DNA of 64,000 nucleotides from Lolium rigidum (Eukaryota; Streptophyta; Magnoliopsida; Poales; Poaceae): contig NW_025900008.1 in the NCBI RefSeq assembly GCF_022539505.1, positions 159,178-223,177 of the forward strand, read 5' to 3'. Below, one piece after another: positions 1 to 10,100 of the stretch. A program made the position numbers and the translations under genes. Below the pieces are notes generated by a model. It was not told where the DNA came from. It saw only the letters and a program-made list of their open reading frames with translations, and made no database searches. The first letter of the stretch is position 1. The number at the start of each line of letters is the position of its first letter.

Positions 1-116
1 TTTCTTCCTGTCTTACTTCATCTGTCGCTCTCCATGGAGTTGGTCTGGCCGTTCACTAGCTCCCTTCGAAATCAATTCCCACTCAAAAATTGTCCCTTAA
101 TATTCCTCAGCTTTAT

Positions 117-386
117 CATATAAATATAGCATATCTCTCTCTCTCTCTCTCAACATAACCGAGCTAGAGAAAATCACACCCAGCCATGGCAACAGAGTGT
201 AGCGGGAGCTGGAGAGATTTAAGAGTGGACGGTGTTGTAACAAACCTGTGGCATTTTGCATCGGTGCCGCTGTCCTACGCCCCTGCGCCTCGATGCGTTG
301 GCCTGCCTCCATCCGATGATTCTGAGCCTCACGCCACAGCGCTGGCGTCAACAAGACAACAACTCTCTACTTTCTTCTCCCGTTGA
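117..386 (+). other. candidate small gene or gene 5' fragment
   Basis: An AT-rich TATA-like stretch (about 117-127) is followed by a (TC)n tract (134-151) and an ATG at 186 in a good Kozak context (gccATGG). The frame runs 66 codons to 384-386 and starts MATECSGSWRDL. I do not recognise the product. The order TATA, CT-rich leader, Kozak ATG is what a grass promoter and 5' UTR look like, so this may be a truncated gene start or a captured 5' end rather than chance. Nothing downstream continues it convincingly. Confidence 0.25.
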
Positions 387-743
387 GGTCTCAAGCAGTC
401 CGCAAGATTCGACTGCACGAGCATGCTCGACGCTGTCTTCCAACCTTGATTCTTTATTGCAGAATAGACTTTCATTGTTGCGCAGGATGGAAATAGCCAC
501 AAGATTTGAGACAGTCATGGAGTTCTATGCGTGAAAGAAGATTGCAGATTTGAATTGCTAATTTGAGTTCATTAATTTGTTGAGATCGCACAAGTACATT
601 AGCAAATTTCTATTCTTTGCATCATTTATTTTGTAAGTGATGGGTTTTGCGAGTCACAGTCTATTCAACTTAAATCTCTGGGTACTAAGAAGTATTTGAC
701 AAGTCTTTGAACACGCCAGGCAATGACCAACTTCGAGGGGGAG
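387..743. other. no recognisable gene
   Basis: Mixed AT-rich sequence between the candidate small ORF and the GC-rich CACTA-like stretch. I see no coding frame with family motifs, no TIR pair and no RNA gene here. Confidence 0.5.
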
Positions 744-1030
744 GCCGTCGGCATACGGCTCGCCCGCGTCCAGCTGCGCGCGCCACGTGGATGGATACGC
801 CGAGGGACGCCAACGTCCGTCAAACGGACGGCGCCGCTAGCCAGCATATGCCGAGAGGTAGAGCCGACCGTCGGCCTCTCGCGTCTACGCCGAGGGCCAC
901 GTGGTCCCCGCCGAGGCCGGCCTTCGCCGAGGGTCTACGCCGATGGCAGCCCTCGGCCTCTCCCATCAACGTCGACGGCCTCTCCCATCTACGCCGAGGG
1001 CCCGCGGCCGTCGGCACCTCGGCCCATTCC
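744..1030. repeat. CACTA-like subterminal repeat fragment
   Basis: A GC-rich stretch built of many direct and inverted variants of ACGCCGAGGG and CCGTCGGC (for example around 745, 790, 880, 925, 945, 970, 990, 1005). Dense short repeats of this kind are typical of the subterminal regions of large Triticeae CACTA (En/Spm) transposons. No CACTA terminus is visible at either edge, so this is at most a fragment. Several overlapping open frames here follow from the GC-rich repeat and are not believed. Confidence 0.4.
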
Positions 1031-1222
1031 TGCAGTGTTCATATTATTTTTGTGGGAAAGGAGAAGGAACCTTGGACTGACTTATTGTATACACTATTGT
1101 TTTCTTTCATGGAGACCACCGGCATGACATAATGGATAGTCAGCTTTCATTTTCTTCCTTTTCAGCATTCAAATATGATAAACTTCATGCAAAAGCAACC
1201 TACAAAGCTACTTACAAAATCA

Positions 1223-1250
1223 CCGCAGCAACGCGCGGGATATCAACTAG
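1223..1250 (+). mobile_element. Helitron-type 3' terminus (1)
   Basis: A short hairpin, CCGC (1223-1226), loop AGCAACGC, GCGG (1235-1238), is followed 8 bp later by CTAG (1247-1250) and a T. Plant Helitrons end in a hairpin 10-12 bp before CTRR and insert between A and T. The 5' TC end cannot be placed by eye. Confidence 0.45.
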
Positions 1251-2379
1251 TTAACAATAAGGTAGTGTCACCATACTGAAAATTGACTTGTAAGGTATAC
1301 GTAGCTGTATATTTTCTCTTTCAATATGTATTTATTTAATTGGTTCACTTTCTAATATTCATAATAGACAGCAAGCATCGCTACATAATATCAACAAATG
1401 TTAAGAATGATTGAGAAACAGGTTTATATAGTGTAAAAGAAGTCAGGAGTTTCACTGTAATATTTCAGTTTTGGTCTTTGTTTGGCTTTAGACAGCCTAA
1501 CCAATTAATTTTATAAGTGTAAATCAAGTTGCAGAGTTATATTCTGAAAATTGGGAAGGTGGATGAGGAACGATGATGTTATTTTCATATATTATTAGAT
1601 GTGTGCATGATGGTTATCGATAAAGAAAGTGTGAGAAGGATGTCAATATTTCTCATTTGCTGAAGGCCGATGGGCACAACAAACATAGAAGATAGAGGAA
1701 TAGTGCCGAGCCGAAGGTGGGCGTACCTTCACCACCGTAAACGAAAACGTAGTTTAACTGTTACTGCTATTAGAATTTGCCAACCTTTGAATTTGTTGTA
1801 AAACTTTTTTAGCATATTAGCCGGAGAGATTTATTGCATGGCTATTATTTTGCACCGTACATAGACCGTCATGTGAAACATTATGTCTCAAAAAGATTGA
1901 GAAACTACCCAAAAATATTGATATCAAAGTTCTCAATTATATCATCTACCAAAAATCTCAAAATAAATCAAGAGAAGAATAAGACAAAAAAATAAAATCC
2001 TATAAACCCAAAGGTATATATTTTATTTATAGTTATTATACTTAAGAACCTACAACCAATATCAGTTGCAATGTAAAACAGAAGCATGTAACTTTCTTAT
2101 TGCACTGATCAAGAAGATCAAGAGCATGCCCCATTAGTTTGAGAAACCAAACGACAATGTCCTCCACTTCACTAGAATTTTCACATGGGTTTCACTTCAC
2201 TAGAATTTTCACATGAGTATGTGAATTTCTAAACTCTTAGCAGCAATTTCACGTGACTTATTGTATTGGGATATTTTTTGGGGAATATGGGTTATCAGAA
2301 TTTAACCATCTACTTCTGAATACCTGTGAATTTTGTGTGTATTACATTTGCATGTGAGATAAGAGAATAATTGTAAGGA
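1251..2379. other. AT-rich non-coding stretch
   Basis: Sequence between two Helitron-type 3' ends. No coding frame with recognisable motifs. It may be the body of the Helitron whose 3' end is at 2407. A short direct duplication of CACTTCACTAGAATTTTCAC lies at about 2165-2210. Confidence 0.4.
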
Positions 2380-2407
2380 CCGTGGCAACGCACGGGCATT
2401 CAACTAG
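2380..2407 (+). mobile_element. Helitron-type 3' terminus (2)
   Basis: Hairpin CCGTG (2380-2384), loop GCAACG, CACGG (2391-2395), then CTAG at 2404-2407 followed by T. It shares the core GCAACGC-CGGG-AT-CAACTAGT with the terminus at 1223-1250, so both belong to one family. The 5' end is not identified. Confidence 0.5.
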
Positions 2408-2542
2408 TATTCCTATATGTTAAGTTAAATTGTAAGTGACCTTTCATAATCATAATCCACCATGACAGCAACCAATAATATGATAATCCACTAAAATAAC
2501 AAAACAAACAAACAAACGAGATCATAATCCATGACAGTACAA

Positions 2543-2563
2543 ACACACACACACACACACACA
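2543..2563. repeat. (AC)n microsatellite
   Basis: About ten AC units without interruption, in a non-coding context just left of a MITE. Confidence 0.9.
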
Positions 2564-2617
2564 ATAGAAATCATGGAGCGATAGCCCCTACATGGCCCCA
2601 AGCATGTCTTGAACACT

Positions 2618-2909
2618 ACTCTCTCCGTCCATAAAAGGGTGCACGTGCGAGTTTTCCAAAACAGATTATCAAGTGGAGAGAAAATTGCATTAGAAAGATG
2701 CAAACCAACATTTCTCTCTTTTTTATTTTTTCACCTCCAATGAGCTAGGCGTATGTACAATATAAAGATAAATGTGCTGAATATTATTGAATTTGAGTTC
2801 CGTGCTATGAGAGAAAAATATTTTTTTCTATTTTAATATGCATGGAGAAGGTAGGAGTACACTCTTTATAGACAAAGTTTAATGCTAAATATGGGAGACG
2901 GAGGGAGTA
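2618..2909 (-). mobile_element. Tc1/Mariner-type MITE, copy 1
   Basis: The left end TACTCTCTCCGTCC and the right end GAGACGGAGGGAGTA form terminal inverted repeats with TA at the borders. The interior has no coding capacity. Read on the minus strand, it matches the MITE at 14579-14864, including a shared core around CTCTCAT-GCACGGAA-TCAAA and AATAATATT-AGCA. The two are therefore copies of one family in opposite orientation. Confidence 0.75.
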
Positions 2910-3000
2910 GTATGGTTTGTAAGTTTGAGATCAACACGCACTATCCTCGTGGAAGAAACGAGCAGAAGGACAACAAAATGTATGTGACCATTCCTTGGTG

Positions 3001-3720
3001 TCCCCACCCCAAATTTTTTTTTTTGAAAATCAATACCACATATATTTATAGTAACAAATAGTACATGGTAGAGATACATAAGCTGACTCCAACGATTACA
3101 AAATAAAGTATAAAAGAAACGATCAAATCACTGAGATCTTCAAATTCTTCTTTCTTCCATGACACAATCTTGTACTTCTCTGAAGGCAGCCAAACACACA
3201 TACCAAACCATAGACCTGAAAATACCAATGAAGGTTCTCCCATTGTTTTAATTTGAGCCGCAATGCCAAGGCTACGTGCACGCGCGCAACCATTGAGGTA
3301 GTCAATCAACATCGGCAAGAGTACCAGCACCAGTATATCAGGGAAAAATAACCGAACAGCCTGATCAACGTCGCTGGAGAGCCGAGAGTACGAATCACCA
3401 TTGTCGAAGATGTAGCAGCCGGGACAAATATTGCGAGGGCAATCCTCCTCGCGGCAACCATGAGAAAAGATCCAAAATCGATCCGGCGAAGCAAGATCTG
3501 AAGATCCATACATAAAAAATTGCAATCCTCCAACACCACCATTGACGCCGCGATTGAGATCTTGTCGTCGAACGAGGGACTGAAGAACACTTATTGTAGA
3601 CGATGTCATCTCCAATGTGGCGAAGACCAACAAGAAGATGGCTACCAAACCCTAACCTAATTTGTTGAAAATCCTACTTTATTAAAAATTCCACGCATAG
3701 ATCGGGTTCCCCACCCCAAA
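3001..3720 (-). mobile_element. poly-A retroposon with 13-bp TSD
   Basis: TCCCCACCCCAAA occurs at 3001-3013 and again at 3708-3720. Between them lies about 694 bp starting with a T run (3014-3024), that is, a poly-A tail for a minus-strand transcript. TSD plus 3' A-tail marks an insertion by LINE machinery (a 5'-truncated LINE, a SINE-like element or a processed transcript copy). No reverse transcriptase motif is visible. It carries the open frame described next. Confidence 0.75.
3046..3609 (-). CDS. hypothetical protein inside retroposon
   Basis: The first ATG (3609) opens a frame of about 187 codons to 3046, starting MTSSTISVLQSLVRRQ. It has a Cys-containing segment (HGCREEDCPRNICPGC), a hydrophobic stretch LFFPDILVLVLLPMLID and a very hydrophobic C-terminus (about the last 30 residues), so one or two membrane segments are possible. 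The family is not recognised. Being open along almost the whole retroposon, it could be the coding region of a retrocopied mRNA, though the tail-anchored look may be chance in AT-rich sequence. Expression is doubtful. Confidence 0.3.
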   Translation of the reverse strand: MTSSTISVLQSLVRRQDLNRGVNGGVGGLQFFMYGSSDLASPDRFWIFSHGCREEDCPRNICPGCYIFDNGDSYSRLSSDVDQAVRLFFPDILVLVLLPMLIDYLNGCARARSLGIAAQIKTMGEPSLVFSGLWFGMCVWLPSEKYKIVSWKKEEFEDLSDLIVSFILYFVIVGVSLCISTMYYLLL

Positions 3721-3826
3721 ATTTACATAACCTATCAACCGATGATCCCGAAAATTAATCATAGCTGAAGTGAAGTCAGTGGTCTACACGCAGCCTCCAT
3801 AATAACGAACTATTTGCACTCCATAT

Positions 3827-4810
3827 TCAACGACCGAGATTCTCACGTCCTGTGGCAGACCAGCAACTCAACGGCAGCTCAAAACACGAGGCATGATGCC
3901 GGCGCGGCCTTCGCCGGCTCTTCCTCATTCCGAGCACACCGAACAGCGCCCGCACGACGCCTCCCGCCGGTCTCGGCGGCCTAGGACCCCGCTTCAGCTG
4001 GAACGACTGGTACGACGACGGTGCCGTGATGGCCGGCAGCATTGTAGCACCTCCGTCATCCGGCGCCATCGCCTTGGTGGTGGTGGTCGCAGCAGCGTGC
4101 TTGGGCGTGCCGGGCGCTGACTCCCACAGGAACGGCACGGCACCGGTGCGCATGCTGTAGTACACGTCGAAGGAAGTGTTCCCGTCGAAGCCACCGCCAC
4201 GGCCTGTCTTGGTGGAGATCGGCAGCATCGTAGCGCCACCGGCATCCGGCGCCACCGCCTTGCTGGTGGTGGTCGCAGCGGCGTGCTTGGGCGTTCCGGG
4301 CACGGACTCCCACAGGAACGGCACGGCACCGGTGCGCAGGCTGTAGTACACGTCGAAGGAAGTGTTCCCGTCGAAGCCGCCGCCACGGCCTGTCTTGGTG
4401 GAGATCGGCAGCATCGTAGCGCCACCGGCATCCGGCGCCACCGCCTTGGTAGTGGTGGTCACAGCGGCGTGCTTGGGCGTTCCGGGCACGGACTCCCACA
4501 GGAACGGCACGGCACCGGTGCGCAGGCTGTAGTACACGTCGAAGGAAGTGTTCCCGTCGAAACCGCCGCCACGGCCTGTCTTGGTGGAGATCGGCAGCAT
4601 CGTAGCGCCACCGGCATCCGGCGTCACCGCCTTGGTAGTGGTGGTCACAGCGACGTGCTTGGGCGTGCCAGGCGCGGACTCCCACAGGAACGGCACGGCA
4701 CCGGTGCGCATGCTGTAGTACACATCGAAGGAAGTGTTCCCGTCGAAGCCGCCGCCACCGCCTGCCTTGGTGGAGATCGGCCGGAGCGCGAGCTGCTGCT
4801 CCGAGTCCAT
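3827..4810 (-). CDS. GV-PFLWE-PG-PK motif (DUF688-like) protein with internal repeat
   Basis: A 327-residue intronless frame. The ATG at 4810 (MDSEQQLALRPIS) is preferred because the paralogue at 39961-40407 begins MGSKQQLALRPIL; the open frame upstream of it has no ATG. The core motif TGAVPFLWES-PGTPKH is the plant DUF688-type signature, whose biochemical role is unknown to me. The motif sits in a 62-residue (186-bp) unit present four times, roughly at 4640-4790, 4450-4640, 4265-4450 and 4080-4265, with few differences between copies. The C-terminus (PAGGVVRALFGVLGMRKSRR, then basic) matches the paralogue, which has one unit only. It looks like a recent in-frame tandem amplification. No signal peptide or membrane segment is seen. 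Confidence 0.7.
   Translation of the reverse strand: MDSEQQLALRPISTKAGGGGGFDGNTSFDVYYSMRTGAVPFLWESAPGTPKHVAVTTTTKAVTPDAGGATMLPISTKTGRGGGFDGNTSFDVYYSLRTGAVPFLWESVPGTPKHAAVTTTTKAVAPDAGGATMLPISTKTGRGGGFDGNTSFDVYYSLRTGAVPFLWESVPGTPKHAAATTTSKAVAPDAGGATMLPISTKTGRGGGFDGNTSFDVYYSMRTGAVPFLWESAPGTPKHAAATTTTKAMAPDDGGATMLPAITAPSSYQSFQLKRGPRPPRPAGGVVRALFGVLGMRKSRRRPRRHHASCFELPLSCWSATGRENLGR
4075..4790. repeat. 186-bp in-frame tandem repeat, 4 units
   Basis: The marker CGGCACGGCACCGGTGCG recurs at about 4132, 4318, 4504 and 4690, a spacing of 186 bp. Copies are nearly identical over their whole length, implying recent unequal exchange or gene conversion. The period is divisible by three, so the reading frame is kept. 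Confidence 0.9.
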
Positions 4811-5420
4811 GTCGTCGCTGTTGGTTCTGGTGCTACCGCAGCTTGATTGATTTTCCGGCCTAGACACCGGTCGAACACGCGCGTGCTACTAGCTACTCTT
4901 GCTCTGAATCGATTCCTCTCGGCGACTTGATCGCGTGAACTCGGAACAAACTCGCACCGTTTCCGTGGTTTTCTTTAGCTTATAAACACTTGCAGACCCA
5001 ACTCGCCACGGACTCGGAAACCAGCACGACGTGGCTCGTGTGCAGTCCGGTTTACAGCTCACATTGTACCTGAGAACTTTCCTAAGCAGAAACCGTATCC
5101 GAACACAACTATGATTTACATTTTCAGTTCGTCGATGCCGTGGCGAACAAATTCGCAGTGTTCCCTCCTCCCAATGCATGCATGGCTGCCTTCACCACGT
5201 ACGGGCCTCCTCGCCTCGCAATATCAAGGCCGGCAGCTTCCAACCGCCCTCAGAATCGCTCTGGAGCTTCATGCGAGGATGAGTGGATGACACGATGCTC
5301 AAACTAACAAGCCGGCTTTTTGCTCTGCTCTACTTCAGCGAGGCAGTCTGGCTCGGGCCTTCCACACCTTTTCTTTTTGAAACGAACCAAAAGTTTTGTC
5401 CATTCCATTGATTCAGAAGT
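4811..5420. other. upstream region of the DUF688-like gene
   Basis: Contains the 5' flank of the minus-strand gene. A TATA-like TTATAAAC at about 4979-4986 (read as GTTTATAA on the minus strand) is a possible core promoter. No other gene is supported; an open frame at 4889-5179 has no recognisable features. Confidence 0.3.
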
Positions 5421-5954
5421 AGAGAATTACCGACTACTCACTCGGTTTATTACTATAAGACGTTAAGGGTTTCACGTTCAAAAAAATTCACGTTACGCAA
5501 TATTTAGGCTTTCACGTTTTACCTCTCCGTCGTGCCGCACCGACCATCCACCCACTCGCGTCGCTCTGCACACCCACTCGCTCCATCGCTCTTCCCATGG
5601 CGCAGCGTTGCTCCACCCCGTCGTATGCCTCTCCCCACGCCGCCCCACTCAACCTCTAGCTTCTCCCTACGCCGCCGCATTACGCTCCTGTTTTCACCAT
5701 AGGGTGACTCAGGGATGCCCTTGGTTTTTAGTTGGTGGGGCGTTTGTATTTGTTTTTAGGGCAGAGGCCTGACGGCATGTTACTTCACTCATTATCAGGT
5801 TTCTAGGTGTTGTGTGGTGGCTTCGGGTTTTGTGATGTATGATCTTGACGGTTCCCTATTGAATAAAGGTTAAATAAAAGCTGTATGCATCGCTTTTGAT
5901 GTAGAGGCTGGGGCTCTCCCATTTCGTAAAGAAAAAAGAAAGAGAAGTTCCGAC
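5421..5954 (+). mobile_element. 5'-truncated LINE-type retroposon
   Basis: The 3' tail (GTATGCATCG-TTTGATGTAGAGGCTGGGG-TCCCATTTCG then A-rich, about 5883-5940) is homologous to the 3' tail of the LINE ending at 26342. Flanks AGAGAATTACCGAC (5421-5434) and AGAGAAGTTCCGAC (5941-5954) agree at 12 of 14 positions and look like a degenerate TSD. The body is about 506 bp and non-coding, so this is an old truncated copy. Confidence 0.55.
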
Positions 5955-7148
5955 GGCCTCAAGTTAGACATGTAAATTTTGGGATGAAAAATTAAGTATT
6001 TTTCCCTACTGCAAGAATAATCTAACCAATATTGGAGGTAATGAAATCACAACCTTATGCAACTTGACAATGGTACCAAAAAGAGAAGAAAATGGCAGTA
6101 TGTTACAACTTCATAGTGAAGATTGCAGTAGTGTCTGCAAAACTCAAAACCGATCGCGGGTGCATATGCTACTTACAACATTAGAAAAGATAGCAGTAGT
6201 ATTTATGTTGTTTAACCTAGCAGCCAGTAATAACTACAGGAAACTTGTACATAATAGAAAAGCTTTCTAAAGAAAGGAATTCTGGTATATCATATGTGAT
6301 TACCAGTTAGTATCGAGGAAAGATCATAAGATGTTGATGGAAGGTAAATCATATACTATGAGTTAAATATAGTATCCATGTACTTCTAAAACAAATACTT
6401 GACTTATGTAAATCATATCCTAACCGTTAGATTCCTAGTAACAAATATTTCACTAGGAATACGTGCAGTTAATGACAATAAAGCAAACTGAATCTTCTAG
6501 GATTTTCCAAAAAACATAACCAGTACAAAGAATAGGTACCAATGCAATTGGAGGCAGAACAGATATTAGTGTTGACACTACTAATGATTTTGGATGTTAT
6601 TCTCTTTTGGATGTTAGAAATTGTTGCATTATGATTTAGTTACTTCTTTTCATCTGCTATAAATATTGCATCTTTTATAGGATCTATTGATTTGCTTAGA
6701 TGCATGCTTCATAATGATATTATGAATTTGTGTTCAAAACATGTCAACCAATTAGCGTTTTAATGAGAGTGTGTTGTAGGGAGTTAGGATGGAATTGGTT
6801 TTGAGGGGATTGGGTGAGTGGACTGTTCTCACCCCACTAATACAATACCCTGAAGAACACTGCCGCCGAACAAGGCCTACATGTATTAGTGGGAAGACTA
6901 GCAGAAAAGATAGCATTACAAGCAGTCCATTGAACTGACTTACCACCATCCACATTCCTTGACTAACCTACACCTATGCTGCGATCACATCTCATCGCTC
7001 TAACAAGTGTGGTGTGAAATACAGAATGATACATACAAACATACATGGTAGAGTTCAATGGTGCTCATTCCCTTCCTGCATATGCTATTGTCGTCCATTT
7101 GATATCTTGCCATGTTTGATGTAGCTAGTCTAGGTAGCTAGGTGCCTA
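5955..7148. other. intergenic, AT-rich
   Basis: Spacer between the LINE remnant and the formin gene, including the formin 3' UTR and downstream region (just left of 7149). A 66-codon frame at 6064-6270 and a 67-codon frame at 6752-6955 show no family motifs and are not called. Confidence 0.5.
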
Positions 7149-10100
7149 TCAGTCATCAGAATCAGATGAGCTGGAGCTGCTGTGTGCCTTTCCCCTTCGG
7201 CCTTGGATCGCAGGCTTCAGATGCTGTCGAGGCATGGACGTCTGGGACGGTTGCCTGCCCCTTGTGGGCGGTGCCGTCGGTGCCGCAGCTGCTTTGGCGG
7301 CGGCCGCCTCTTTCTTGATAGCAGCGGCTGCTTTGGCAGCTGCCTCTTTCACCTCCCTGCACACCCTGTCCAGTATCACCAGGAAGTCACGCACGATGAC
7401 AAACAGGCGTAAGCCCTCATCCTTCCCAGTGCTGCCGTGGAAGTAATCCACGGTGGTGCGCACCAGCAAGCGAAGCCTCTTCTCCTCCTCCAGCAGGTGG
7501 GTCACCTGCACCTGGGACTGCTCTATGAACTGGACCAACTTGTGTTGGAACCCGCTCTCCTCCTCCAAGCTCTTCATGCTCGTGTTCAGGAACTCGTTTG
7601 CCTTCACCAGTCTGTGCCCGAGGCTCGCCACCATGATGGTCATCGCATCAGCATCCAGGACCGCTGCCTTACGGACGTTCTGGAGGTCCTCCCCTAGGTT
7701 CGATACCACGGCGAGGCCCAGCTGCTTGTAGTGCTCTGTGTCGTCGCTAACATCCTCACTGAGATCATCGGTGCTGCTCACGCTGGAGATGCTGCTGTTC
7801 TGGTCCTTGGCCGCCCGCACCGCGCGGACGCCCTCCGAGCGGATGATCTCCTGGACGACGAAATGCAGCAGCGTTGTCTTGCCGTCGACCCCCTTGACAT
7901 CAGCCAGCTTCAGGAGGGTATCGAGTTTGAACGCTTGTGCTCCCCCTCGAAAGGTGCCATCATTCATTCGGTTGCCGGTTTTAAGTACAGCCTCCAGTAG
8001 CTTCTTGAAAAGACGGTTGTGCCTAAGCTCTTGGCAGGCTACCTGATGAACCAGTAAATCTTGATTAGTGCATTGATCAGTACAGCGAGGTATGTGCTAA
8101 ATCTTAACTTTTACCTCTAGGGTTTCAAATGACTGCTTCACACTTGCAGCTTCTTCCGGCAAACTGGCCATGAAAAGTAACACCTCCAAGCGCTGGAAAA
8201 TGTATGGGATTTCAATGATGGTCTTCAAGAATTGCTCGGCCCCACCAAGCTGGCTCATCTCTCCATTGTACAGTCGAAGCTTTAGCTCCTCGTCACTAGT
8301 TGGGATCCACCGTATCAATGTTTGTATCAAATCAGAGGGGAGTTCATGCCCTGCATGCAATTACCAAAGGGAACAACAAGCCCAATTATTGGTCCCAGCT
8401 TACCACAGAACAACATTCAAGTGTTTATTGTAGATTGTACAAATGAAAGATCTATCCATTTTTCACCTCCTCGAAATGGTGGAAATTTCATGTATGAAAG
8501 AAGTTATCAACTTTAGACAGGAAAATAAAAAACAAACTGGGTACTTCACCGTGCTTGTGCAGGGGAACTTTGAGGGTGAAAACTTATGTCGATTTTACCT
8601 TCTGTAACTGCAGTACGTACATCTGCAGCTGAAACACTGAGTGCCTTCAGTGATATTGACAAATTTTGTGCCTTTTTAGCATCTAGGATCCTAACAAGTT
8701 GAGTAGCTTCCTTTGCTGGCTCTTTTTTGCCATCGGTACTCTTCTTGTCCACAGCGTTGCAACCAAAAAGAGTTTCGATCATCTCCTCATTAAACCTACA
8801 AATGATTAATACGGTTGAACAGTTAATTGCAACAAGTACACAGTTGAGCGAGGTATAAAACAACATCAGCAGCATAAGCAGAAACAACAAATAGAACTTA
8901 GCTTTAGGGACTGGCTTGCTTACTGGAAGGATCCGGCTTTAAGTTGATCCCACACCATTGCTTGATTTGGACTTGCATTAACCTTGTCCCAGAAGAAGGG
9001 CTTCAACTTTGTTTTTGAAGATTCTGCAACAGGAGCTGCCGCTCCTGGCTTCTTAAACGGCGGTGGTCCACCTTTTTTAGGACCACCGGGCAGTGCTGGC
9101 GGCGGAGGTCCAGCTCCAGGTGGTCCACCTTTTTTAGGTGGTGGAGGTGGAGGTCCAGGTCCTGATCCACCTCCAGTTCTTGGAGCAGGTGGTGGTGGAG
9201 GCCCGGCTGGCTTCGGAGGTGGTGGTGGTGCTGATGCTCCTGGTGGTGGTGGTGGTGGTGGTGCTGATGCTCCTGGTGGTGGTGGTGGTGGTGGTGCTGA
9301 TGCTCCTGGTGGTGGTGGTGGTGGTGGTGCTGATGCTCCTGGTGGTGGTGGTGGTGGTGGTGCAGGTGCACCGGGTGCAAGTGGAGGAGGTGGAGGAGCC
9401 TTTCCAGGTATAGCTGGAGGAGGCGGAGGAGCCTTTCCAGTAAGAGCTGGAGGAGGCGGAGGAGCCTTTCCAGGAAGAGCTGGAGGAGGTGGTGGTGGTG
9501 GACCTGCAGGTGTAACTACATTACTAGTAGCAGAAGAACCTGCAGCCTTCTCGGCTAGGGACTTAGGTATCGTCGGCTGTCCAGCCACGGTTGTTATTTC
9601 GTGACAGCTCATCCTGCTATGCCGCTCCATTAGTTCTTCCTTCATTGACATCGCTCCTACTGACTTCAACTTCGCGGATGGCTGTGGAATATGCAACTTG
9701 ATTGGTACTGCAAATTCTGACTGCGGGATCTCAGACGAACTGCGCGATAATGCTCCCAACCTACTGACATCAATTGGTGTAGCACTGGACTTACGGGAAG
9801 AACCTGATGCATGCAAAGGCGTTAATACACGTAAATATGATGTTCAACATATTGGGCAAAAACTGAACAAAAGTGAGCTGCACCACCTGTCAAACCTAGG
9901 AGTGATTTATCATCTCTCCCAAGGTCATATGGCGACGCTGAATCATCTCCACGACAAGCACAAAAGTACACAATAAGAGCCACCAATGCTACGCAGCCCA
10001 CTGCCAAACCCAAGACAACAGTGGATGAATCTGAGTCTTTGTCCTTGCTCTTCTTTTCCCCCTCTGCGTTAGAAGACTTTTTTATGCTAGTGACCAGTGG

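Noticed and set aside
4056..4846. Overlapping repeat-bearing ORFs in the other frames of the DUF688-like gene
   Set aside because: The 186-bp repeat keeps every frame open; only the minus-strand frame with PFLWES-PGTPK matches the paralogue.
7162..8046. Several plus-strand ORFs over the last formin exon
   Set aside because: Shadows of the FH2 and tail coding sequence with no motifs of their own.
8984..9604. Long Gly-rich ORF on the plus strand across the formin
   Set aside because: It is the antisense of the FH1 polyproline tract; the minus-strand formin exons fit the family and splice in phase.
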